Origin: Cyclobacteriaceae bacterium YHN15
Lineage (GTDB): Bacteria > Bacteroidota > Bacteroidia > Cytophagales > Cyclobacteriaceae
Length of the DNA stretch: 64,000 bases
Assembly (NCBI GenBank): GCA_003797895.1
Contig: RKQB01000001.1
Span: 573,822-637,821 of the forward strand
Direction: 5' to 3'
A model generated the notes under the pieces. That model had not been told where the DNA came from, searched no databases, and saw only the letters and a list, made by a program, of their open reading frames with translations. Shown here piece after piece: positions 36,788 through 45,451 of this stretch; the stretch's first letter is position 1; each line of letters opens with the position of its first letter. Position numbers and translations under genes: made by a program.

Positions 36788-38011
36788 ATGAATATGCTAA
36801 AATTGAGTTGGAAATACCTCATTTCCAAACCTTTGAGTACGGGACTGAATATTCTTTTACTGGCTCTTGGTTTAGCCATTATTACGGTTTTGATATTGAT
36901 ACAGGATCAATTTGAGAATAAGATGTCCAAGGATGCTGAGGGGATTGATTTAGTGGTAGGAGCCAAAGGCAGTCCCTTACAGTTGATATTGTCAAGTATC
37001 TATCATATTGATTTTCCTACAGGAAACATTGACATGTCTGATGCAATGGCACTTTCCAAAAACAGATTGGTAAAGAATATTATCCCCTTAGGTTTAGGGG
37101 ATAATTATCAAGGTTATAGAATTGTCGGTACCAACCACGATTATCTGGAGCTATATAATGCCAAAATGGCAACAGGAAGTGCTTGGGAAAAGCCTTTTGA
37201 TGTTGTTTTGGGAAGTGAAGTTGCCAACAAATTAAATTTGAAATTGGGAGATCAATTTATTGGTTCTCATGGAATTGGAAGCAGCAGCCATGAACATGAT
37301 GAACACCCCTATACTATTACAGGAATAATTGTCCCAATGGGAAATGTTCTGGATAAATTGATATTGACAAGTATTGAATCAGTATGGTATACTCACGATG
37401 AAGATCATGATCATGAAAAATTTGAGGCTTCAGTAGCAAAAACCGGTTTTCCTGAAACAGATGAGGATAGGGAGGTTACATCCCTTTTGATCCAATATAG
37501 GAATCCTATTGCGGCAGTACAATTGCCCAGGTTTATCAATAGTAAGAGTGCTTTACAGGCCGCTTCACCCTCCTTTGAAATTTCAAGATTGTTTGAATTA
37601 TTGGGAGTTGGAGTTAAACTGGTGAAAGGTTTGGCGATTATCATTATTGTGATTGCAGGCTTGGGGATTTTTATAGCCCTATATAATTCACTTAAAGAAA
37701 GAAAATATGATCTGGCGGTGATGCGGACTCTAGGTGCTTCTAGTGGACAACTATTTATTCATATTTTGCTTGAAGGGGTTATATTAACACTGCTTGGTGC
37801 AATAGTTGGCATAGCTATTGGGCACCTTTTTCTTTCAATTCTCGTTATGCAAAATGAGCAGGGTGCATTAAGTGGGTTAACGGCTGCAGTCTTCCTGAAG
37901 GAAGAGATTTGGATAATCCTTTATGCCATAATAGTAGGTGTGATAGCCTCTCTTATCCCAGCTTGGAACGCTTATCAAACTGATATTGCCAAGCAGTTGA
38001 CTAAAGCCTAA
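36788..38011 (+). CDS. FtsX-type ABC permease with His-rich periplasmic loop
   Basis: The 407-residue permease has the MacB/LolE layout: one helix (about 15-38), a large extracytoplasmic domain (about 40-275), then three helices (278-300, 322-350 and 375-395). Unusually, the outer domain has two His/Asp clusters, with His161, 168, 170 and 173 and with His203, 207 and 209. Such clusters often bind zinc or copper. Together with the DUF3299-like gene downstream this recalls the Vibrio zinc-regulated Zrg transporter set (comparison from memory, an inference). Confidence 0.9.
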   Translation: MNMLKLSWKYLISKPLSTGLNILLLALGLAIITVLILIQDQFENKMSKDAEGIDLVVGAKGSPLQLILSSIYHIDFPTGNIDMSDAMALSKNRLVKNIIPLGLGDNYQGYRIVGTNHDYLELYNAKMATGSAWEKPFDVVLGSEVANKLNLKLGDQFIGSHGIGSSSHEHDEHPYTITGIIVPMGNVLDKLILTSIESVWYTHDEDHDHEKFEASVAKTGFPETDEDREVTSLLIQYRNPIAAVQLPRFINSKSALQAASPSFEISRLFELLGVGVKLVKGLAIIIIVIAGLGIFIALYNSLKERKYDLAVMRTLGASSGQLFIHILLEGVILTLLGAIVGIAIGHLFLSILVMQNEQGALSGLTAAVFLKEEIWIILYAIIVGVIASLIPAWNAYQTDIAKQLTKA

Positions 38012-38046
38012 ATTTGTATTCAAATATTTCTAGAAAAAACTATTCC

Positions 38047-38487
38047 ATGATAATTAAAAGAATTGCCATACTAACTCTATTCATTTTGAATACTTCCCTG
38101 GTGTTTGCACAATCTACGCCAAGTGTTTGGAAAGATCTGTCCGATGTAACCTATAAAATAGGTCAGGATGAATTCGGAGAATTATATATACCGGTTTTCA
38201 GTGATAAAATAAAGAAATTGGAAGGAAAAGTAGTTGAAGCAGATGGCTATATCATTCCATTTGAGGGAATGTTTAAGCCTGAACATATTATTTTATCCTC
38301 TCTTCCATTAGCAGAATGTTTCTTTTGTGGCTCTGGTGGTCCCGAAACAGTCATGGAGGTCATGCTAAAAACCCCTATTAAATATACCTCAAAGCGTGTC
38401 AAAGTTAGGGGGAAACTCACCCTTAATGATAAAGATCCTGAAAAACTGATGTATATAATTCAAGAGGCGGAATTGCTAGCCAATTGA
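38047..38487 (+). CDS. Exported DUF3299-like protein
   Basis: I start at the ATG 38047, directly before the signal peptide (1-20); an upstream in-frame TTG is less likely. The 146-residue product has VVEADGYIIPFEG followed by LPLAECFFCGSGGPETVMEV, a C-x2-C motif typical of DUF3299-like periplasmic proteins. It may bind metal or act as a redox partner of the transporter. It closes the operon and is followed by a bidirectional terminator. Confidence 0.78.
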   Translation: MIIKRIAILTLFILNTSLVFAQSTPSVWKDLSDVTYKIGQDEFGELYIPVFSDKIKKLEGKVVEADGYIIPFEGMFKPEHIILSSLPLAECFFCGSGGPETVMEVMLKTPIKYTSKRVKVRGKLTLNDKDPEKLMYIIQEAELLAN

Positions 38488-38512
38488 TCGACATTCAAAA
38501 TGATTGAAAAAC

Positions 38513-38540
38513 AAAAAATCTCCTTAAACGGAGATTTTTT
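38513..38540. terminator. Bidirectional terminator between convergent genes
   Basis: AAAAAATCTCC (38513-38523) and GGAGATTTTTT (38530-38540) form an 11-bp palindrome with a 6-nt loop. It serves the plus-strand operon and overlaps the last codons of the minus-strand aminotransferase gene. Confidence 0.9.
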
Positions 38541-39345
38541 GTTCCATTTCAGCAAATCCCTCCAATAATTTTTTCACTATTGGTCCAGGTGATCCATTTC
38601 CGATGATTCTATTATCGATTTGAGTGACAGGTAAAACTTTTTTGGTGGTACTGCTCATGAATACTTCGTCTGAATCAAGTACTTCCTGCAATGTGATATT
38701 CCGGACTTCGGTATCCGGTGCCAATTCAAGTAGCCGTTTTCTGGTTATCCCATGCAAAATATTTTTTGAAGGGGTTGAAATTTTCCCCTCTTTGACGATA
38801 AAGATATTTGATCTTGAACTTTCTGAAATCTCTCCGTTCATATGGTAAAGAACATCCTCAGCCCCTTCCTTTTTCCAAATGTTACTGTGCCAAACAGGGA
38901 AAGTATAGTTAGTGGTCTTAATATCTGCTATTGACCTTATGTGCTCCAAGGCAAGTAATTTCACTCCTTTCTCATATTTGCCTTCGGAAGGAAACTCAAG
39001 ATCCTCACAAAAAATAAAAAAAGAACTTTTTGTTGGGGAAAAGTGATTTTCTGAAACCCCTCCGCTTAAAAGCATCCGGATTCCACCGTTTTTCAAATCA
39101 TTTTTTTCAACCAGTTCATGTATTATTTGTGATAATTCCGCTTTATTAAAAGTTAAATTGAGGTGGGTTTTTTCGGCAGACCTGATAAATCTGTCCAAGT
39201 AATCATTCAGAAATAGGGGACAATAATTGGAGGTACGAAAAAAATCGAAAATTCCATAACCCCGAATCAAACCGATGTCCATGGGGTGAATTTGAGCTTT
39301 ATCAGATTCAATGATTCTGGAATTGGCAAAACAGAAAGTTTTCAT
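38524..39345 (-). CDS. Aminotransferase class IV
   Basis: I use the ATG at 39345 (MKTFCFANSRII), giving 273 residues; the ATG at 39372 adds 9 residues without family character. The fold type IV PLP motifs are visible: RGYGIFDFFRT, the likely Schiff-base Lys in IKTTNYTFP, GEISESSRSNIFIV and ILHGITRKRLLELA. The family includes branched-chain aminotransferases, D-amino acid aminotransferases and aminodeoxychorismate lyases. The exact substrate is not clear from the sequence. Confidence 0.9.
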   Translation of the reverse strand: MKTFCFANSRIIESDKAQIHPMDIGLIRGYGIFDFFRTSNYCPLFLNDYLDRFIRSAEKTHLNLTFNKAELSQIIHELVEKNDLKNGGIRMLLSGGVSENHFSPTKSSFFIFCEDLEFPSEGKYEKGVKLLALEHIRSIADIKTTNYTFPVWHSNIWKKEGAEDVLYHMNGEISESSRSNIFIVKEGKISTPSKNILHGITRKRLLELAPDTEVRNITLQEVLDSDEVFMSSTTKKVLPVTQIDNRIIGNGSPGPIVKKLLEGFAEMEQKISV

Positions 39346-39372
39346 ATGAATTATGGACAATATTATTTCCAA

Positions 39373-39728
39373 AAATACACATTAGCCTTAAATGAACATT
39401 AGAAATCATGAATATTAAAAGTTGTATTTTTATTATTTTTTAATTGAAGTATCTTTTTTCCCCAATGAAACCAAGAGGAGAACCAGTAAAAGTTTATTTG
39501 AATTCTTTTTTTGGCTATTCCTAATATTGTCCCAAAAATAACCCATAGATCAGTCTTCCATCTTTAATTTTAGGGATTAAAGATTATCAAACATTTTATC
39601 ATTACATATAATAAATAACTATTTCAATCAAAAAGTGTATAATTTTTAGTAAATCTTGTTTATATAAGATTGAAACTATTTTTATTAATTAAATAAATCT
39701 TAAATTTGAATCATAAAACACCCACGAT
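39373..39728. other. AT-rich intergenic region, promoter area
   Basis: No gene is seen in this 356-nt gap. TAAATTTG (39701-39708) matches the -7 consensus 21 nt before the next ATG, but no good TTTG is found at the expected distance upstream. Confidence 0.5.
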
Positions 39729-40157
39729 ATGAAATGTATTTTAAGATTCCATTGGATACTTTTTTTGTTTTTTCTCTTTTCCTGCAAATCTGAACGAACT
39801 GATGAGATAAGTAATTTAAAGGAAGAGGTTATAGGGATTCATGATGAGGTAATGCCATTTATGGGGGAATTGAAATCGCTTAAAAAAGAAGTGGAAATCA
39901 AATCGAAAGGTCTCTATGAACAAGACTCAATCTTGAATAATGATAGAATAAATGAATTGGATTTATTGGCTGGCCAACTTGATTCAGCTTTTGATGGAAT
40001 GTTTGTTTGGATGAGACAATATAAATCCCCAGAAGAGGGCATGGATAGGGAAGAAGCGAAAATCTACTTATTAGAGCAAAAGGAAAAAGTTAAACTTGTC
40101 AATGAAGAAATAAAAATCGCATTGGCTTCTGCCAAGAAAGAATTAGGTAAAGATTAG
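39729..40157 (+). CDS. Small coiled-coil lipoprotein of unknown function
   Basis: The 142-residue product has a lipoprotein signal (1-19, lipobox FLFSC). The rest is charged and largely helical with predicted coiled coil (about 25-70 and 105-140). MFVWMRQYKSPEEGM in the middle recalls small lipoproteins often found beside SCO and cytochrome c genes in Bacteroidota. Its stop overlaps the convergent cytochrome c gene by 4 nt. Confidence 0.75.
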   Translation: MKCILRFHWILFLFFLFSCKSERTDEISNLKEEVIGIHDEVMPFMGELKSLKKEVEIKSKGLYEQDSILNNDRINELDLLAGQLDSAFDGMFVWMRQYKSPEEGMDREEAKIYLLEQKEKVKLVNEEIKIALASAKKELGKD

Positions 40158-40600
40158 TGTTCTCCTTTTAAATAGTATTCAATTTTATTTGCGTCAATAA
40201 CTCCTTCATTATTGCCCCAAATATTATAAATATAGGTCATTATTCTTGCAATATCCATATTGGTCAACTGTCCGTTTGCCGGCATTTTTTCATTATAAAG
40301 TTGTCCGTTAACTGTAATCTCTCCAATTTGACCATATTTGATTATTCGGGCAGTTCTGCCAATATCTTCATTCATATAATCAGACTTATACAATGGGGGT
40401 ATCAATTTCCCTAAGCCTTTCCCATCGTTCTGATGGCAGTTTGCGCAGTAGTTTTCGTAAAGGACTTTTCCTTCAATAGCATATTGCAACACCTTGGTGT
40501 CTTTGATAGAAGCTAAAGTATTCTCATTTTTTGATTTTTTGGAATCGCATGCCCAAAGGGATAAGGTGAGTGCCGCCAAAAGTAAAAAAGAATTTCTCAT
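40154..40600 (-). CDS. Class I cytochrome c lipoprotein
   Basis: The 148-residue protein has a lipobox at Cys18 (LWAC) and one heme motif CANCH (52-56). NEKMPANG near 104-111 supplies the likely Met106 heme ligand. It is 4 nt downstream of the SCO gene and probably shares a transcript with it and hemJ. It may carry electrons between periplasmic redox proteins and an oxidase (inference). Confidence 0.92.
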   Translation of the reverse strand: MRNSFLLLAALTLSLWACDSKKSKNENTLASIKDTKVLQYAIEGKVLYENYCANCHQNDGKGLGKLIPPLYKSDYMNEDIGRTARIIKYGQIGEITVNGQLYNEKMPANGQLTNMDIARIMTYIYNIWGNNEGVIDANKIEYYLKGEH

Positions 40601-40604
40601 TGAA

Positions 40605-41264
40605 TTATTTAAGTATTTTAGGGATATCTCCCATCAATTTATTCACCTGATCTTCTTTTGTTCCATCATATACCCCCCTGATATGTCCTTCTTTATCCAC
40701 AAGAAGAAAGGCTCCTGAGTGAAGGATTCCTCCTGGTTCATTTTTGTCCGACATTGCGGTAGTCAGATAGCTGGTCTGGCCGATTTCAAATATTTTTTCC
40801 TGATCCCCTGTTAAAAATTGCCATGTTTTATCATCTTCCACCCCGATTTTTGCCGCATATTCTTTGAGAAGTTCTGCTGTATCATGCTCAGGATCTAAGG
40901 TATGGCTCAGGATCATAAAATCCGGTTCGTCCTTAAATTTTTCATAAACACGCAACATTTGGGTTTTCATGATAGGACAGATTGTAGGACATGTTGTAAA
41001 AAAGAAATCTGCTACATAGACTTTACCGTTAGTTGTGGAATTACTTATTTCCTTCCCTTCCTGATTGATGAATGAAAAATCGGCCACTTTATGGTATATG
41101 GTATCTTTTACAATTTTTCCCTCTATTTCAAATTCATTGATGTGCCAATTCCCCAATTTGGGCAAGGATTGATTTTGATCTTCTTGCGAAGCTTTTTCAG
41201 AACATGCCAAATTGAAGGTGACCATGACCAGGGTCAGTAAGGTGTAAGCAAATAAATTTTTCAT
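40605..41264 (-). CDS. SCO family lipoprotein (second copy)
   Basis: This 219-residue SCO1/SenC protein has a lipobox at Cys21 and the metal-binding set Cys92/Cys96 (FTTCPTICPIM) and His182 (GILHSGAFLLVD). It differs clearly from the copy at 15854-16531 and lies beside a cytochrome c and HemJ. It is probably a copper chaperone or a thiol reductase; which terminal oxidase it serves is not visible here. Confidence 0.92.
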   Translation of the reverse strand: MKNLFAYTLLTLVMVTFNLACSEKASQEDQNQSLPKLGNWHINEFEIEGKIVKDTIYHKVADFSFINQEGKEISNSTTNGKVYVADFFFTTCPTICPIMKTQMLRVYEKFKDEPDFMILSHTLDPEHDTAELLKEYAAKIGVEDDKTWQFLTGDQEKIFEIGQTSYLTTAMSDKNEPGGILHSGAFLLVDKEGHIRGVYDGTKEDQVNKLMGDIPKILK

Positions 41265-41280
41265 GATTTTTATCGAATAA

Positions 41281-41823
41281 TTACAAACTTTCTTTTTCTC
41301 TTTTCTTTTTATACCATTTTATACCCAGCATCATCAGCAAGCTCAAAGCAACTAATCCCACAATTCCCCATACAACACTCATTAGACTTTTTAAAACAAT
41401 CAAGAACACTATAGCAAATAATAATATGGTTGCTACCTCATTCCAAATTCTTAACTGTGTTGAAGTCCATTTTGCTTTTCCATTTTGCAAATCTTTAAAG
41501 ATTTTATGACAAACAAAGTGATAAATGTACAGAAGGAGGACAAATCCCAGCTTGGCATGCATAAAACCCAATTGCATATACCCCCATCTGTAATAAAGTA
41601 CCCAAAAGCCGAAAATTAAAGTAAGTATAGCTGATGGCCATGTGATGATGTACCATAACCTATTTGCCATCAAATTAAGGTAGGGAGATAGAATTTTCTT
41701 TTCGGATTCAGGTTTTTCCAGTGCTTCAACCTGATAAATGAATAATCTAACTATGTAAAACAGTCCCGCAAACCAAGTAACGATAAAAATGATATGCAGG
41801 GCTTTAATATATTCGAAAGCCAT
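41281..41823 (-). CDS. hemJ: Protoporphyrinogen IX oxidase HemJ
   Basis: The 180-residue membrane protein of the HemJ (UPF0093/CopD) family catalyses the penultimate step of heme synthesis in organisms without HemG/HemY. ALHIIFIVTWFAGLFYIVRLF with an N-terminal His near residue 10 and RLWYIITWPSAILTLIFG are typical. It has four to five helices and a basic C-terminus. It ends 16 nt before the SCO gene. Confidence 0.88.
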   Translation of the reverse strand: MAFEYIKALHIIFIVTWFAGLFYIVRLFIYQVEALEKPESEKKILSPYLNLMANRLWYIITWPSAILTLIFGFWVLYYRWGYMQLGFMHAKLGFVLLLYIYHFVCHKIFKDLQNGKAKWTSTQLRIWNEVATILLFAIVFLIVLKSLMSVVWGIVGLVALSLLMMLGIKWYKKKREKESL

Positions 41824-41875
41824 CTTGGAAATTTTCTCCTAAATTAAGGCTTTAAATCTAAACTATCTCTAGAAC

Positions 41876-42280
41876 ATGTCTTCCCGTTACCTCTTTTATG
41901 CAATTATCTTGGTTGTTGTAGTTATTTTGACCTGGATCATTTCTGATACTTTTACCCAACCTGGTGTTTCCGATTTGAAGGGAGAATTTGAGGAAATTGT
42001 TTTTTATAGAAACGAAAACAATACTGGGCCAATTATCAGATTATATGCTGTTTATTCCCCTGATACTATTTGGGAAAGCATGAGATCTTATGGGGAATAT
42101 ATGCCTCATACTAAATATGGCAATACCAAAGTATTTTTCTTTAATTCAAGAGAAAATGCACCGACAAACTTCAGCCCTGCTGAACCATATTTTGATGAAA
42201 AATATTTACCTTACTGTACAGGTTTTTACGAAAAGTCAGCCATGGGCCAGGAGAGGTTTTTGAAATATCCTTTCAGATAA
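41876..42280 (+). CDS. Single-pass membrane protein of unknown function
   Basis: The 134-residue protein has one N-terminal helix (about 5-25) and a polar domain with VSDLKGEFEEIVFYRNENNTG and PYCTGFYEKSAMGQERF. I do not recognise a family. It stands between hemJ (divergent) and meaB (38 nt downstream on the same strand), so it may share a transcript with meaB. Confidence 0.7.
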   Translation: MSSRYLFYAIILVVVVILTWIISDTFTQPGVSDLKGEFEEIVFYRNENNTGPIIRLYAVYSPDTIWESMRSYGEYMPHTKYGNTKVFFFNSRENAPTNFSPAEPYFDEKYLPYCTGFYEKSAMGQERFLKYPFR

Positions 42281-42318
42281 ATAACCTAAATTAGTCTCTT
42301 AAATTAACTACGAGTAAC

Positions 42319-43317
42319 TTGAAAAAGAAAAGACTTTCGGTTGAAGAATATGTGAAAGGAGTTCTAAATGGGGATAGAGTGACTTTAAGTCGTGCTATTA
42401 CTTTGATTGAAAGTACGCTTTCGAATGACAAAAAAATGGCAGAAAAAGTCATGGAAAGTATTTTGCCATTTTCAGGGAAGTCTATTAGAATAGGAGTTAC
42501 AGGAGTTCCGGGAGTTGGTAAAAGTACCTTTATTGAAAACTTTGGGAAGCTTCTTGTCGACATGGGATATAAATTGGCTGTTTTAGCCATAGATCCCAGC
42601 AGCCAAAAGACTCACGGAAGCATTCTTGGGGATAAGACCAGGATGGAAAGCCTTGCTTCAGATAAAAGAGCATACATTAGACCAAGTCCAGCAGGAGGGG
42701 CATTGGGAGGCGTTAGTGCAAAGACTAGGGAGGCAATGATTTTATGTGAAGCAGCGGGATTTAATGTTGTATTGATTGAAACTGTGGGCGTTGGTCAGTC
42801 GGAAATCGCAGTTAAAGGGATGGTGGATTTCTTTTTACTGTTGATGCTTGCCGGAGCAGGAGATGAGCTTCAGGGTATTAAAAAAGGCATCATTGAAATG
42901 TGCGATGCCTTGGTTATCAACAAGGCTGATGGTGAAAATATAGACGCAGCCAAAAGAGCAAAAAGGGAATATTCCAATGCCTTGCATCTGTTTCAAGCAA
43001 AAGAAAATGGTTGGTTTCCAAAAGTGATGGTCTGTTCATCACTTAAGAAAACAGGGTTGGAAGAAATATGGAAAATGATAGAGGAATATTGGCTAAAAAT
43101 GAGCCAGAATGGTTTTTTTGAAAATAATAGGCAAGAACAAAGAGCGAATTGGATGCATGAACATATCCGGTATCTTCTGGAAAGCAGGTTTTATCAAGAT
43201 GAACTTATAAAGGAAAAAATTCAACATATGTTGCCAGATATTAAATCCGGACAACAATCATCTATTGCGAAGGCAAGAGAATTGGTGGATTTGTTTATGA
43301 AAACCCAATCGGAATGA
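42319..43317 (+). CDS. meaB: Methylmalonyl-CoA mutase-associated GTPase MeaB
   Basis: This 332-residue G3E-family GTPase protects methylmalonyl-CoA mutase and gates cobalamin loading. The P-loop is GVPGVGKS (62-69), with downstream LAIDPSSQKTHGSILGDKTRM, a conserved IETVGVGQSE and NKAD. The start is the TTG at 42319. The frame is closed upstream by a TAG at 42292, no ATG occurs before the P-loop domain except Met40, and family members start at this point. mutAB follow beyond dnaA. Confidence 0.94.
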   Translation: MKKKRLSVEEYVKGVLNGDRVTLSRAITLIESTLSNDKKMAEKVMESILPFSGKSIRIGVTGVPGVGKSTFIENFGKLLVDMGYKLAVLAIDPSSQKTHGSILGDKTRMESLASDKRAYIRPSPAGGALGGVSAKTREAMILCEAAGFNVVLIETVGVGQSEIAVKGMVDFFLLLMLAGAGDELQGIKKGIIEMCDALVINKADGENIDAAKRAKREYSNALHLFQAKENGWFPKVMVCSSLKKTGLEEIWKMIEEYWLKMSQNGFFENNRQEQRANWMHEHIRYLLESRFYQDELIKEKIQHMLPDIKSGQQSSIAKARELVDLFMKTQSE

Positions 43318-43324
43318 TCTTATG

Positions 43325-43356
43325 AGAAGAATGGGGGGAATTTCCTTCTTTTTTTG
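43325..43356. terminator. Weak candidate terminator after meaB
   Basis: AGAAG (43325-43329) and CTTCT (43345-43349) can pair around a G-rich loop, followed by seven Ts. The stem is only 5 bp, so the support is weak. Confidence 0.35.
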
Positions 43357-43468
43357 TGAATTAATCTTTTTGCTCACTTAGGAAACACCTAATTTTTTTT
43401 GTCCCGCCCAGCATTAATTTTCAATTAGGAGGATGATGGGGTGATTGATTATAAGAATGAAAATACCA

Positions 43469-44896
43469 TTAATATGAACGCATTTTAAATTTCTTTTTCA
43501 GATCATTGACAGAATTTCTGAAAGCCGTATCTGTTTCCATCAGGTCATTGACAGTTTGAATCGCGTGAATAACCGTACTATGGTCTCTTCCGCCAAAATG
43601 ATAACCTATGGACTTCAATGAGTGATTGGTAAACTCTTTTGCAAAGTACATGGCCACCTGCCGGGCAGTTACAATTTCCTTTTTTCTGGTTTTTGCCTTT
43701 AAATCATCAATTTTGATTTCAAAATAATCAGAAACCGTTTTTTGGATAAAATCTATACCAACCTCAGTTTCTATATCTTTGACGATATTTTTCATGATGG
43801 TCTTTGCCAATGCCAGATCAATATCTACCCTGTTGAGAGAGGCGTGAGCAATCAAGGATATCATTACTCCCTCTAATTCCCTTACATTGGTATCAACAGT
43901 ATACGCCAAATATTCAATCACATCATCAGGAATAAATATCCCTTCAGATTGCATTTTCCTTTTTATAATAGCTACCCTGGTCTCAAAATCCGGCATTTGT
44001 AAATCTGCTGTCAAACCCCATTTGAATCTTGAAAGTAGCCTCTCTTCCAGGCCTTTCAAATCCTTTGGTGGACAATCAGAAGTCATGATGATCTGCTTTT
44101 TGTTTTGATGCAGGTGGTTGAATATATGGAAAAACATTTCCTGGGTTCTATCCTTGCCAGCTAAGAACTGTATGTCATCAATAATTAGAACATCCACCTG
44201 CATGTAAAAATTGGTGAAACTTTTTACGTTTCCATCTTTAATGGAATCCATAAACTGATTTACAAATTTTTCAGAAGAAACATAAAGCACAAACTTATCG
44301 TCAGGTCCATTTTTTATTTCATTTCCTATCGCCTGGACAAGGTGGGTTTTACCCAGACCAACTCCTCCATACACCATTAGAGGATTAAATGATGTTATCC
44401 CAGGTTTGGTAGCAACAGCAAAACCTGCAGATCGGGCCAATCTGTTACAATCTCCTTCAATATAGGTGTTGAAGGAGTAATTGGGGTTTAAATTTGACTG
44501 TAACAGCATCTCACTGTTCAAAGTCTGCATGTCAAATGGACTTTTATTTTCAGTTTCAGTAGCTGTATGTTTTTTTGGATTTGCCGTTCCGGAGTTTCCC
44601 TGAGGAAAACTTACCACATAGGGTTGATTCTGTGAATTACCACGATCGACTACCACAGCATATTCCAACCTTCCATTTGGACCTAAAGTGGATTTAATAG
44701 CAAGTTTTAAAACTTGGACATAATTGTCTTCTAACCATTCATAAAAGAACTGACTCGGAACTTGTATGGTGAGGCTTGTGCCATCCAGTCTAACAGGATT
44801 GATTGGTTTGAACCAAGTTGAAAAACTTTGCTCATTGACGTGTTGTTCAATTACACGTAAACATTCACTCCAAACTGCATTAGCCTCTGAACTCAT
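43469..44896 (-). CDS. dnaA: Chromosomal replication initiator protein DnaA
   Basis: The 475-residue protein has an N-terminal domain I (WSECLRVIEQHVNEQSFSTWF), a linker (about 90-135), an AAA+ domain with Walker A GGVGLGKT (177-184) and Walker B LIIDDIQ (237-243), and a C-terminal DNA-binding helix-turn-helix with YHFGGRDHSTVIHA. It opens the replication origin. dnaN and recF do not follow, as is common in Bacteroidota. Confidence 0.97.
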   Translation of the reverse strand: MSSEANAVWSECLRVIEQHVNEQSFSTWFKPINPVRLDGTSLTIQVPSQFFYEWLEDNYVQVLKLAIKSTLGPNGRLEYAVVVDRGNSQNQPYVVSFPQGNSGTANPKKHTATETENKSPFDMQTLNSEMLLQSNLNPNYSFNTYIEGDCNRLARSAGFAVATKPGITSFNPLMVYGGVGLGKTHLVQAIGNEIKNGPDDKFVLYVSSEKFVNQFMDSIKDGNVKSFTNFYMQVDVLIIDDIQFLAGKDRTQEMFFHIFNHLHQNKKQIIMTSDCPPKDLKGLEERLLSRFKWGLTADLQMPDFETRVAIIKRKMQSEGIFIPDDVIEYLAYTVDTNVRELEGVMISLIAHASLNRVDIDLALAKTIMKNIVKDIETEVGIDFIQKTVSDYFEIKIDDLKAKTRKKEIVTARQVAMYFAKEFTNHSLKSIGYHFGGRDHSTVIHAIQTVNDLMETDTAFRNSVNDLKKKFKMRSY

Positions 44897-45451
44897 TTAG
44901 TACTCAAGTATTTATCCAAGCGAAAAGATTTATAGACTTTTACCCTGATTTTTTGGGGGGGATCAAATTTGGGGAAAATATATTTAAATAAAAAATCAAA
45001 AAGTGCTTGACTTTCTAATAAATGGGAAAACTATTTGCATCTGCTTGGATTATTTGGTTGTCTGTTCCAAATACCAAATCTTCATTACCAAATCTCAATG
45101 CGTTCCTACCTACTTGTCAAACAATATTTTGATGTCCCTTTCTAATTTTTAAAAGCGTCGGTTTGGCTAAAGAATATGGGTTTATCCACCATTTACCAAG
45201 TTTGTTTCAATTACTAATGCAGTCATTTTCAAATCGTTGATTTTCTCAGCGCTGGGATTATACCAGACGGAAAAGTCATACAATCAGAGGGACTTTGAAG
45301 AAATTTATTACTGGTTATTATTCAATTTAAAGGGATTAATGGGTTTTCAAATATCTAAAACTTATTTTTGGATTAAGGATTAATTTAAACTGTATTGAGA
45401 TTCTTTCAGGTGGTTTAAATCTTTATTTTAATTATTCAATATAAACCCAAT
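44897..45451. other. dnaA upstream region, possible DnaA-box area
   Basis: No gene is found in this 555-nt gap between divergent dnaA and mutA. TTATCCAAG (44912-44920) and TTATCCACC (45182-45190) resemble the DnaA box TTATCCACA with 2 and 1 mismatches. These are too few to call oriC. They could serve dnaA autoregulation. Confidence 0.35.

Noticed and set aside
44897..45451. Firm call of oriC
   Set aside because: Only two imperfect DnaA boxes, and no box cluster or clear unwinding element was found.
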